This document shows positions 1-7,759 of a DNA stretch of 50,400 nt, in pieces. The stretch is from the NCBI GenBank assembly GCA_008080735.1, contig SHMW01000024.1, positions 1 to 50,400 on the forward strand, in the 5' to 3' direction. Made by a program: the position numbers and the translations under genes. Within the stretch, counting starts at the first letter, position 1. Each line of letters opens with the position of its first letter. The notes under the pieces were generated by a model. That model was given only the letters and a program-made list of their open reading frames with translations. It did no database searches and was not told where the DNA came from. The stretch comes from Promethearchaeota archaeon (lineage in GTDB: Archaea > Asgardarchaeota > Lokiarchaeia > Sigyniarchaeales > SOKP01).

Positions 1-2
1 TA

Positions 3-143
3 GCGTTTAGGAGAGCCCCCCTTGGGTGTTCCACGTGCGGTCGGATCGATATCGACCTCGTATTTAACCCCGTGTTTAAAACGTGGTTTTGCGAGGAGTG
101 CTATGAGTTTAACAGCCAAGGTCATAAAAATTGGTATCCATAA
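3..143 (+). CDS. 3' end of a zinc-ribbon protein (partial at window edge)
   Basis: Only the last 46 codons are inside the window; the start lies upstream. The frame reads through two CxxC pairs, CSTCG and CEEC, about 20 residues apart, and ends in NWYP before TAA at 141. That spacing is what a small zinc ribbon needs, so I prefer this frame. Two other frames are also open here: one on the plus strand and one on the minus strand starting at 125. They show no recognisable motif. The stretch is clearly richer in G+C than the DNA that follows. The function is unknown. Zinc-ribbon tails of this sort occur in DNA- or RNA-binding proteins, but nothing here decides that. Confidence 0.55.
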   Translation, partial: AFRRAPLGCSTCGRIDIDLVFNPVFKTWFCEECYEFNSQGHKNWYP

Positions 144-184
144 CTTTTTTTGAGGTATTCAAGGAAAAACTATAAAATGAGAGA

Positions 185-300
185 TTAATTTAAGCCAGTA
201 CCAGTTCCATTAAAATAATCATCCCCGAAGGTATAGGAAGCTCCCAAAATTTCTATCTTTTCATTAGTTTTAGTTTCTTCTATTAGATTTGAAGAGTGAA
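185..300 (-). pseudogene. possible gene remnant in the 144-317 gap
   Basis: Between the zinc-ribbon tail and the next gene, one minus-strand frame stays open for about 38 codons and reads protein-like near its end (ILGASYTFGDDYFNGTG, then TAA at 187-185). No ATG or ribosome-binding site opens it. It lies just downstream of the truncated 4Fe-4S paralogue, so it could be debris from the event that removed that gene's 3' half. It does not match the missing half of the full-length copy at 12259-13377. It may equally be a chance open frame. Confidence 0.2.
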
Positions 301-317
301 GTGAAATGATATAAAAA

Positions 318-851
318 CTAAACAGAAAAATCTTCAATTACTTGCCTAAAATTATCATAAGTAGTAACACCCCCTCCTGGTTCAATAGCTTGCTCAATTG
401 GAATAGTTCGTAATTGAGGGACACCAGAACAATTATATTCTTCCATAAATGCCTCATCGAAATACTGGTCGATTAATTCTATAAACTCCTCATTTAAATT
501 ATTCAATTGATATTCGAAAAAACCAATTGCCAGTGGAGCATTCGCATAATATTTAATCTCTTTTCCATTCTCTTCTTGAACACCTCGATTGATAAGACCA
601 TCAAAATACATCCTATCCAATAGATTTTCCAACTCTTCCATGGAAATACCATCTTTTCTGACTTTTCTATAAATTTTATGAAGCGGTTGGGCCATAAACC
701 CCAGTTTAATAGCAATCTCCGCTTGCTGAGGGGAGAATAGAAGTTTTAATAATTTAATTTCAACACCTGATTCCGTTTCTGGATATCCCACAGGCATGGA
801 ATCGAGATGCTGTTGCAGTTTTCTATAAATATCAAGATTTTGTTGGCTCAT
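318..851 (-). CDS. truncated paralogue of 4Fe-4S protein (N-terminal domain only)
   Basis: This 177-residue protein matches the first half of the 372-residue 4Fe-4S protein at 12259-13377. Shared stretches include MPxGYPETxSGVEIK, the FxPQQA segment, YANAPLxxGFxEYQL, QLRTxPIEQxIE and TYDN. It stops at the point where the full-length copy is about to enter its cysteine-rich half (first cysteine at residue 181), so it carries no cluster-binding motif. The shared part is a helical, winged-helix-like domain of unknown role. It may be a relic of duplication and truncation, or a cluster-free partner that still dimerises through the shared domain. The ATG at 851 lies about 60 bases downstream of a good TATA box on the minus strand. 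The frame has no internal stop. Confidence 0.7.
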   Translation of the reverse strand: MSQQNLDIYRKLQQHLDSMPVGYPETESGVEIKLLKLLFSPQQAEIAIKLGFMAQPLHKIYRKVRKDGISMEELENLLDRMYFDGLINRGVQEENGKEIKYYANAPLAIGFFEYQLNNLNEEFIELIDQYFDEAFMEEYNCSGVPQLRTIPIEQAIEPGGGVTTYDNFRQVIEDFSV

Positions 852-1177
852 TATGTTATGAAAATTTATTTATTATATAATTCTATTGATTAAGAAAAAG
901 ACTGAGAGACTATATAAAAGTATCCAATTCGCTATAATAAAATAGAGTAATACATTTTTTTTTAGAAACCTTGTTGATTTTGATTTGAAAATTAAATTAA
1001 ATTGCCAAATGTATTATTTTTTTTCTTGGCTCAATGATAATAATATAGGGGTGATATGTTGATATATAGGTTCACTCTTGAAATCAATCTTTCACGAAGA
1101 TTCTTAATAGAAAAACAAAGATTTACATTTTTTTCTATTCTGAATATTAAATAGAAAATTAGAAAATAAATAATTAC
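852..1177. other. AT-rich intergenic region
   Basis: These 326 bases separate two minus-strand genes. Apart from the TATA box at 910-920 I see only AT-rich sequence with short A and T runs. Those near 1140-1170 could end transcripts of the large gene upstream. No open frame, RNA structure or repeat is evident. Confidence 0.5.
910..920 (-). promoter_or_regulatory. archaeal TATA box for the truncated 4Fe-4S paralogue
   Basis: Read on the minus strand this is CTTTTATATAG, an excellent archaeal TATA element. The same 11 bases occur upstream of the small gene at 14553. A start of transcription about 25 bases downstream would leave a leader of 30-40 bases before the ATG at 851. Confidence 0.55.
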
Positions 1178-3424
1178 TTATCCAAATTTTTCTATCCATT
1201 CATCCACTTTCTCAATGAATTGAGTTCTTATCTCATCTTCCAGCGGGTCTCGGATGGATCGCAATTTACTGATATAATTCCTCATATCCCGAATTGCCAT
1301 CGCACCTTTACTCAAGAGCAAGACATCCGCAATTTCTTGTAGAAGTGAACTCAAATCCGCACCAGACAACTCGACGGATTTTTGTTTTAAATTCTCGAAT
1401 TTATCTTTCAAGCTAAATTCTTCTGTTTCCGGTTCTGAATCCTCTACTGATTGACCGACCGAAATTTCAGTGCCTTCTGAAGATTGAGTTTGATGACTTA
1501 AATTTTGTTCTTCATCCATTAGCTGTGCTTGGGATTTGACTTGCTGGGAAGACGTTTCCTTAGTTTGCGGTTCTATTAATTCTACGGGCTCTAAGATACA
1601 TTTTTTCCATTTGAGAAAATCTTTAATAATTTCCTCTTGAATAGGATCTTCTAAAAATTCCTTCATAGATGCCAATTCATCTTTCCATTTGATAATATCC
1701 GAGAATCCTTGTAATTGTAGCACTAAAATAATCATTTTCTCAATCTGTTCACTAATTTGAGTCCCCGTCAAGTCTTGCATTTTTTCAATAAATAGATCAA
1801 ACAAATGCTCTATTCGCTCTTGATCGACTGGTTCTATATCCCCGAAATTTAATTTTTCTTCAAGTTTACGCTGATATTTTTTATCTTCCTCGCTTTCGAA
1901 TGGAAAACTCTCTAATTCTGGGGATTCTTCAAGAGGTAAAGAAGTGAACTCATTGTTTAATTTATGTATAGTTTCAATAACCTTTTCCTTTAATTCATAA
2001 TCTAAGGGGCTATAGATATTTTTCAGAGTACTTAGTAATATTCTAAGTTCTAATAATTTAAGCGAAATACCTTCCTTTTGAAAAGCAATATCTAATATGT
2101 CTTCTAATTTTTGCCCGATATTTCTTCCTGGGTACTTGTTTATGTTCACAATTATATCATTGAAGCCATTTGCAATTTGTTCATTTATTTCTGGCTTAGC
2201 TTTATTCCACCGTTCTTCAAGTAAGGAAGATAATGCGTAATAAAAAGGTTCATAATTTGTCCCAATTCCTACAAGGTTAGTCATTTCCCCTTTATTTTTA
2301 TCAAGAAGGGTACCTATGATAACTCTATTATCTCCTTTTATACCAATTATGTTTTCATTGGATAAATGTTTATAATTGATATTTTTAGAAATATCCTTTA
2401 ACTTATTAACTACTTCATTATCATGTGTGAGTTCAGAAACTATTCGGATTTCACTTTCTTCTATATCAAGATTATTCTCTTCCATTTTTTCAATTAATTT
2501 TTCTAACCTACCAAAAAGGATAATAAGTATTTTAGAGTCTTTTTGGTTAATTATGCTAGATACCTCTTCAAAAAATTTTGTCTCTGTCTTGAGGAGCCAC
2601 AATCTGTCCTCAAAAATCTCCGTCTTAATAGAGGCGGATTTAACATATTCACGTAGAGCGTTTATTATGGGATCTAATCCTTTGATTTTTGGTTTATTCT
2701 CTTCATCAAGAAATTCCATTAGATTATTCTTAATAGATTCTTTAATAGTTTGTAGAAATAGAGAATCCTCCTCAAGTTGAGTTTCTACATATCCAATAGC
2801 ATATTCATTTATAATTTCATCGAACTCATCAAACATTCTATCAACAATATCGTGAGTTTCATCAATTTTTTCCGAAGTGAACTGTTCGTAAGTCGATAAT
2901 TCCGTTTTCTCGATTTTTCCTTGCTCTGCAAATTGTTTAATTAGTGCTAAAACATTATTCATTTGGACAGCAAAGAGTTTTTTTATATTATTCTGGAACT
3001 GATCTAAAAATTCTAAGCTTTCTTGATTAAGATCTCTTTCCTGTAAAGATTGAATCACATTAATTCTAACTTTTTTAATATCATCTTCCAAGTTTTGTTT
3101 TAGTGAGTGCAGTTTTTCAGAAATTTTTGTCGCTTGTATTTCTGCTGAATCCGTCTCTCCTTTTAAATTTTCTAATATTTTTTCAATAACCTTGAAAGGA
3201 GGTAAAGTAAAATAATGTGGAAGGTACTCAGAATGGCGAGACTCAATTCTGATGATTAAATTATTTTCGACTAATTTTTCAAGGATCTTCTGTATCTGCT
3301 CGTCGGATAGACCGGGTTTAAAGGAATGGATCTCTTTGAAAGTAAGGGGTATTTTATCTAAGGATTTAACATAGATATCTAACGTATCTTCATCTAAACC
3401 TAATGATTTGACTAAAGTACGCAT
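1178..3424 (-). CDS. TrmB-like winged-helix protein with coiled coils and three C-terminal repeats
   Basis: This large protein of 748 residues has an N-terminal winged helix (about 1-75) of the TrmB/MarR kind, followed by long charged helices likely to form coiled coils (about 90-320). A segment near 325-405 resembles the effector half of TrmB proteins: a GIKGDNRVIIGT strand pair, then LVGIGTN and a helix. The rest holds three weakly similar helical repeats of about 72 residues (421-492, 541-611, 674-748), with a Ser/Gln/Glu-rich linker (615-670) before the last. No signal peptide or membrane segment is present. TrmB proteins are sugar-responsive regulators of about 250-350 residues, so this is a much enlarged relative. 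It may be a DNA-bound scaffold rather than a simple repressor. It stands alone. The name rests on fold pattern only. Confidence 0.75.
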   Translation of the reverse strand: MRTLVKSLGLDEDTLDIYVKSLDKIPLTFKEIHSFKPGLSDEQIQKILEKLVENNLIIRIESRHSEYLPHYFTLPPFKVIEKILENLKGETDSAEIQATKISEKLHSLKQNLEDDIKKVRINVIQSLQERDLNQESLEFLDQFQNNIKKLFAVQMNNVLALIKQFAEQGKIEKTELSTYEQFTSEKIDETHDIVDRMFDEFDEIINEYAIGYVETQLEEDSLFLQTIKESIKNNLMEFLDEENKPKIKGLDPIINALREYVKSASIKTEIFEDRLWLLKTETKFFEEVSSIINQKDSKILIILFGRLEKLIEKMEENNLDIEESEIRIVSELTHDNEVVNKLKDISKNINYKHLSNENIIGIKGDNRVIIGTLLDKNKGEMTNLVGIGTNYEPFYYALSSLLEERWNKAKPEINEQIANGFNDIIVNINKYPGRNIGQKLEDILDIAFQKEGISLKLLELRILLSTLKNIYSPLDYELKEKVIETIHKLNNEFTSLPLEESPELESFPFESEEDKKYQRKLEEKLNFGDIEPVDQERIEHLFDLFIEKMQDLTGTQISEQIEKMIILVLQLQGFSDIIKWKDELASMKEFLEDPIQEEIIKDFLKWKKCILEPVELIEPQTKETSSQQVKSQAQLMDEEQNLSHQTQSSEGTEISVGQSVEDSEPETEEFSLKDKFENLKQKSVELSGADLSSLLQEIADVLLLSKGAMAIRDMRNYISKLRSIRDPLEDEIRTQFIEKVDEWIEKFG

Positions 3425-3817
3425 TTTTGTGAAATATTTGAAAGTGCATATATTCTTACTTACCTTATAACAATCTTTATTTTTAATTTTAGGTAAAAAA
3501 AGTTATACATATATCAGAAAAAAAAGATATCAACATTAATTTTGGATTAGAGAATAAGTCAAAAGTTGGATTTTTGGAAAAGGTGAATTGTCATTCCCCA
3601 AAAATAAGTTTATATTTCCATCTTTAGGTTTCAGAAAACTTAAATATCACTTTTTGTATCATACATATACATTATTTCATTCATAATAAAGGAAAGTAGG
3701 GTTTTTCATCAATTGATATCATTTTATACAGAACTTATGAGTTAAACATTTTATTTAGAAAAATCAACTACAATTTTTCACGAAATTTGCCTTCAAAAGA
3801 GTTAAAGGTACTATAAG
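3425..3817. other. divergent intergenic region
   Basis: These 393 AT-rich bases lie between the minus-strand TrmB-like gene and the plus-strand membrane gene. An AAAGG at about 3805 may be the ribosome-binding site for the ATG at 3818. TATA-like strings occur around 3750-3760. I see no conserved operator, repeat or RNA structure. Confidence 0.4.
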
Positions 3818-4144
3818 ATGAAATATAAAAAATTTGGTTATGAGATTACCACTTCTTACATTCTACTACAAGTATTAGACATTGCTACAACTATTTTTGT
3901 TCTTTCCAAAGGAGGCATTGAATTAAATCCAATTGTAAATTTATTCAATTTCAAAATAATTATGTTCTTAAAAATATTACTCGCTTCAAGTTTTTATTTG
4001 ATAATCTATTATTTGTCTCCCATAAAAGAGAAGCGCGTTACCCAATTTATTTTAGGTATTCTAATTGGTCTAAACATGATTTACAGTTGTATTGTGCTAA
4101 ACAATACCTTCCAAATTTTCAAAATTTATTTATTGGGATTCTAG
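3818..4144 (+). CDS. small DUF5658-like membrane protein
   Basis: The 108-residue protein has three or four hydrophobic helices. Its signature is an Asp-Thr-Thr helix (LDIATTIFVL) followed about 10 residues later by the short polar turn IELNPIV. That pairing is typical of DUF5658-type membrane proteins of archaea and bacteria, whose role is unknown. The last 15 bases overlap the 3' end of the convergent thiolase gene. An AAAGG precedes the ATG by a few bases. The family assignment is from pattern memory and moderately sure; the membrane location is clear. Confidence 0.7.
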   Translation: MKYKKFGYEITTSYILLQVLDIATTIFVLSKGGIELNPIVNLFNFKIIMFLKILLASSFYLIIYYLSPIKEKRVTQFILGILIGLNMIYSCIVLNNTFQIFKIYLLGF

Positions 4145-5368
4145 TAATACACCCATCCCCGTTCCACCCCCCGCACATTGAGTACATATCGCATACCTCT
4201 CATCTCTTGAATTTAATGAGTATAATGCTGTCAATATCAATCTCGTGCCCGTCATTCCAGGGGGATGGCCTATGGCAATAGCTCCCCCATGGATATTTAC
4301 TATTTCAATGGGGATTTCTAATCCTCTTATACAGAACAATACTTGCTGTGCTTGAGCTTCATTTATCTCGAAAATATCTATATTGGAAAGGTTCATGTCG
4401 GTTTTGATTAACAAATTCCGTATGGCAGGGATTGGTCCAAGCCCCATATATTCGGGTTCCACATTTCCTTGTGAGAAAGCTTTTATTTCTCCTATTGGAG
4501 ATATCTCTAGCTGATTGGCTTTTTCTCTTGAAGCGAGCACCAGAGCAGCAGCGCCGTCGTTTAATGGAGGTGTATTACCCGCAGTTACCAATCCCCCTTC
4601 TCTAAAAACTGGCTTTAAATTATTGAGTTTTTCTAAGGTTAGATTTTTTCGCGGACTTTCATCATATGCAAGTTTTATAGTCCTACCATTAACATCCATA
4701 TCAATAGGAATAATCTCTTCAAAAAATCCCTCACTTTTAGCCTTAAAATATTTTTTATGACTGTTCAGTGAAAATCTATTAATTTCCTCAAAATTAATTT
4801 CCATATTGTTCAGATTGTATTTTTTACAAAGAATTCGAGCATCATTAATAATTCTTTCTGCGGTTTCTCCAACATGCCTATAATTCCCATAAACACCATA
4901 GGTATCATTAAATCCATCATAAAAAAGTGCATCGACTAATTTTTGATTATGCAAGCGATACCCCCATCGTGCATTCATTAACATATAAGGACATTGACTG
5001 TTGCTTTCCATCCCACCAGCGATGATGATGTCATGTTCTCCCATTGCGATCTGGCGATAAGCAATTTCCACAGATTTCATACCCGAAGAACATACATTAT
5101 TAACTGTGAGTGCTCCTGATGTGTGTGGAATACCCGCTTTGAGGGCAGCTATCCTTGCGGGATTGTTTCCCATCCCCTCTTGATGTATAGCACCCATAAT
5201 TACATCATCGACAAGCTTTTCCGAAATATTCGCTCTTTTTACCGCTTCTTTGATTGCTATCGCTCCAAGATCCAGCGCGGGAACATCTCGTAGGGATTTT
5301 CCGAAATGCCCGATTGGGGTTCGAGCTCCCTCAATAATAACCACATCTCTAAATTTTGGTATATTCAT
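4130..5368 (-). CDS. thiolase (acetyl-CoA C-acyltransferase)
   Basis: A 412-residue type II thiolase, which joins two acyl-CoAs or splits 3-ketoacyl-CoA with CoA in the cytoplasm. The nucleophile Cys93 sits in NNVCSSGMKS, the His368 motif reads GGAIAIGHPPGMTG, and the second catalytic Cys398 lies in CAGGGTGMG. NEAQA at 336 replaces the usual NEAFA. All catalytic residues are present and the length is normal. It is of the bacterial-like full-length kind, not the archaeal thiolase that works with a DUF35 partner. No DUF35 or HMG-CoA synthase gene is adjacent. The next gene upstream on the same strand is an acyl-CoA thioesterase 94 bases away, so the pair may be co-transcribed. Whether it acts in synthesis or breakdown is open. 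Confidence 0.93.
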   Translation of the reverse strand: MNIPKFRDVVIIEGARTPIGHFGKSLRDVPALDLGAIAIKEAVKRANISEKLVDDVIMGAIHQEGMGNNPARIAALKAGIPHTSGALTVNNVCSSGMKSVEIAYRQIAMGEHDIIIAGGMESNSQCPYMLMNARWGYRLHNQKLVDALFYDGFNDTYGVYGNYRHVGETAERIINDARILCKKYNLNNMEINFEEINRFSLNSHKKYFKAKSEGFFEEIIPIDMDVNGRTIKLAYDESPRKNLTLEKLNNLKPVFREGGLVTAGNTPPLNDGAAALVLASREKANQLEISPIGEIKAFSQGNVEPEYMGLGPIPAIRNLLIKTDMNLSNIDIFEINEAQAQQVLFCIRGLEIPIEIVNIHGGAIAIGHPPGMTGTRLILTALYSLNSRDERYAICTQCAGGGTGMGVLLESQ

Positions 5369-5462
5369 TTGTCTCAGATCTTATTTCAATAGATAAATTG
5401 ATAACCCAATAATTAGATCCATTATCTAAATTCAAAAAAAAGAGATAAGATAAAAATTTTGT

Positions 5463-6002
5463 TTATTCTGTACATTTCTTAAGTTTTTCCGGACGCTGAA
5501 TACAAGAGCCTTGCTGTTTTCTTTCATAATCTTTAGGAATTCGCTTCATCCGCTCCTTTTTCCTCTGCTCAGCTTCTTTCCAACGCCTCTTTTGTTCTTC
5601 AGTTTCTAAAATTAGATCTGGTATTTTTACTGGCTGATCATTCTCATCTAAAGCAACATATGTTAAATAGGCAGATGCGATGTAGCCACGAGTTCCGGTA
5701 ATTAAGCATTCATCTTCTGCGCGTACACCGATTTCCATCGAAGTATTACCAACAAAATTTAATGAAGCTTTTACAAACACAACATTACCAACATAAGCAG
5801 GATTTAGAAAGCTAACTCGATCTATAGACGCCGTTACACAATTGCGGTGAGTATGACGGGAAGCAACGATACCTGCTGCTTGATCAATAAGCTTTAGTAT
5901 AACACCACCAAACACATTCCCCGCAGGATTCGCATCCTCAGGCATCATTAATTGAGCGATTTGAGTCTGGGATTCTGATACAGTTTTTGCTTCATCTTCC
6001 AT
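5463..6002 (-). CDS. hotdog-fold acyl-CoA thioesterase
   Basis: A single hotdog domain of the acyl-CoA hydrolase (YciA/BACH) family, releasing free acid and CoA. The motif NPAGNVFGG at 25-33 and the following helix with Asp40 (LIDQAAG) form the active site. SRHTHRNCVTASID and the central strands are typical. The last 40 residues are a basic helical tail (EEQKRRWKEAEQRKKERMK). A paralogue at 8817-9323 shares this layout, and a decayed third copy lies at 7446-7568. The promoter of this gene (about 6038-6090) is still recognisable in front of the decayed copy. It lies upstream of a thiolase on the same strand, which fits control of acyl-CoA levels. Confidence 0.92.
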   Translation of the reverse strand: MEDEAKTVSESQTQIAQLMMPEDANPAGNVFGGVILKLIDQAAGIVASRHTHRNCVTASIDRVSFLNPAYVGNVVFVKASLNFVGNTSMEIGVRAEDECLITGTRGYIASAYLTYVALDENDQPVKIPDLILETEEQKRRWKEAEQRKKERMKRIPKDYERKQQGSCIQRPEKLKKCTE

Positions 6003-6142
6003 TCTTTATTAAAAACCAAATTAAATTATGATGTTACATCTATTCAAACCTAATTTAAATAAGCTTTTCTTATCTATTATAAAAAAATGAATAATCTCTA
6101 AAAAAGAGGAAAATTTAACTTAGGCACAATTTTTCTTAATAT

Positions 6143-7384
6143 ATGGAACCTAGGCCAAACAATACAACCTTTAAACATTATATATGTTTTTGGATTGGAC
6201 AAATCTTCTCATTATTAGGATCTTCAATTGTCCAGTTTGTTATACCAATATGGATAACGATTATATATCAGGATGAGGTTCTTACTTCTTTAGTTTATTT
6301 TGTTTCATTTATACCTCCTATAATTATTAGCCCAATAGCAGGAGTTTTTGCTGATAAAATAGATAGAAAGAAAATGATTGCATTTGCAGATACTTCTCAA
6401 GCAATTACAACTCTTGCGTTAATTATATTGTTTATGACTAATACTGTTGATTTTGCTGCTATATTGATTGTAAATTTTCTAAGATCTATTTTCCAACATA
6501 TTCATTTTCCTCCTTCGAATGCAATTATCCCTACTATGGTTCCAGAAAAGCATCTTAGTAGAGTTAATGGAATTAATTATCTTTTTACAAGTTTTATTGG
6601 GATTGTAGGACCAATAGTAGCTGGAGTTGTTATTTTCTTTTTCCCAATCGAAATTGCTTTATGGATTGACATTATTACATTCCTAATTGCTATTCTTCCC
6701 TTAATTCTTATAAAAATTCCAGATATCAGAAAAAAGGAAGATGAAAGTCTGAATATCTCCAAATTTAAAAATGATATGAAAGAAGGTATGCAAACGATAC
6801 GAATTATTCCCGGATTATTAGTTTTGTTATTTTTAGCAACATTTGCTAACTTTTTTGAGCAGCCCCTTCAAACCTTAATGTCCAATTTTATCCTTGTTGA
6901 TAATTCTGGAACTGAATTAATTTATGCTATTGTCTCAGGATCGATGAGCCTAGGAATACTAGGTGGTGCAATAATCGTCACAATCAAAAAAGAATGGGAT
7001 AGAAAAGTTCTAATAATTGTTTTTGGAATTCTTTCAGGTAATTTTGGTTATTTGGTAGTCGCCTTATCCCCATTTCAATTTTTCATTATGATGATAATTG
7101 GAGGATTCATCTATGGAATATTTTTACCCGTTGTAAATACTATGTTTTTCACACTCATTCAGACTAAAGTTCCAAAGGATAAACAAGGAAGGGTGATTTC
7201 AATTGCAATCGTAATATCCGCAGGAATTACTCCCATTTCAGTAGTTATAGCCGGTCCTTTATCACAACTTATCGGTATCTCCACATTATGGTCTTTATAT
7301 GCTATTTTTGGAATAATTATCTCTCTTATCATATGGTTTTCCACAGATTTAAAACGTATTGACAGATTTGAAAAAAACAACTAA
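6143..7384 (+). CDS. MFS exporter, EntS/macrolide-efflux type (DHA3)
   Basis: A 413-residue protein with about 12 membrane helices. The loop between helices 2 and 3 reads GVFADKIDRKK, the MFS motif A, and SPIAGVFAD precedes it. Overall pattern and length fit the drug-exporter subfamily that includes EntS and MefA, proton-driven efflux pumps for siderophores or antibiotics. The substrate cannot be read from sequence. It is transcribed away from the thioesterase at 5463-6002, with 140 bases between the start codons. Its ATG lies only a few bases after a run of AT, so the transcript may be leaderless. No regulator is adjacent. Confidence 0.88.
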   Translation: MEPRPNNTTFKHYICFWIGQIFSLLGSSIVQFVIPIWITIIYQDEVLTSLVYFVSFIPPIIISPIAGVFADKIDRKKMIAFADTSQAITTLALIILFMTNTVDFAAILIVNFLRSIFQHIHFPPSNAIIPTMVPEKHLSRVNGINYLFTSFIGIVGPIVAGVVIFFFPIEIALWIDIITFLIAILPLILIKIPDIRKKEDESLNISKFKNDMKEGMQTIRIIPGLLVLLFLATFANFFEQPLQTLMSNFILVDNSGTELIYAIVSGSMSLGILGGAIIVTIKKEWDRKVLIIVFGILSGNFGYLVVALSPFQFFIMMIIGGFIYGIFLPVVNTMFFTLIQTKVPKDKQGRVISIAIVISAGITPISVVIAGPLSQLIGISTLWSLYAIFGIIISLIIWFSTDLKRIDRFEKNN

Positions 7385-7445
7385 ATCAGAAATCCCAAAA
7401 CTAATCTTAAAATGGATATTTACTTTTAAAATTTTATCGATCAAT

Positions 7446-7568
7446 TCACATAATGCATAGATCTTGAGGTTTGACCTTTCGGATCTTTTTCAATTGGTTT
7501 TTTCTTCTCTCTTCAGCCTTCTTATATCTTCTTTTCTTGTACTTCAGTTACAAAGTTAGTCTCGGAAT
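7446..7568 (-). pseudogene. decayed third acyl-CoA thioesterase (C-terminal fragment)
   Basis: On the minus strand this stretch still encodes the basic tail of the hotdog thioesterases. After an in-frame TAA it reads RRYKKAEERRKNQLKKIRK, close to RRYKEAEERRKNRLKKIRK in the copy at 8817-9323. It begins with IPRLTL (IPGLIL in the intact gene), then the stop. The whole catalytic domain is missing. Just upstream, at about 7589-7645, the DNA matches the promoter region of the copy at 5463-6002 (shared ATCTATTCAA-CCTAATTTAAATA). The locus is therefore an old paralogue with an internal deletion between promoter and tail. Nothing functional is expected from it. Confidence 0.85.
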
Positions 7569-7759
7569 ATTTTATATTTTTCAATATAGATCTATTCAAT
7601 CCTAATTTAAATAGACTGAATTTATCTACTATTAAATAGTTAATTTATTAATAATTCCAGCTGAATGTGTGAATTATAGATATTAAAGTAAAATAAAACA
7701 AGAATCAAATTGAGATGGTGGAAATATTGGGTCAATTCTTTTTTAAGAGAAGAAAAAAG

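Noticed and set aside
1..125. Minus-strand open frame starting at the ATG at 125
   Set aside because: The plus-strand frame has two CxxC pairs in zinc-ribbon spacing, which is stronger evidence of coding.
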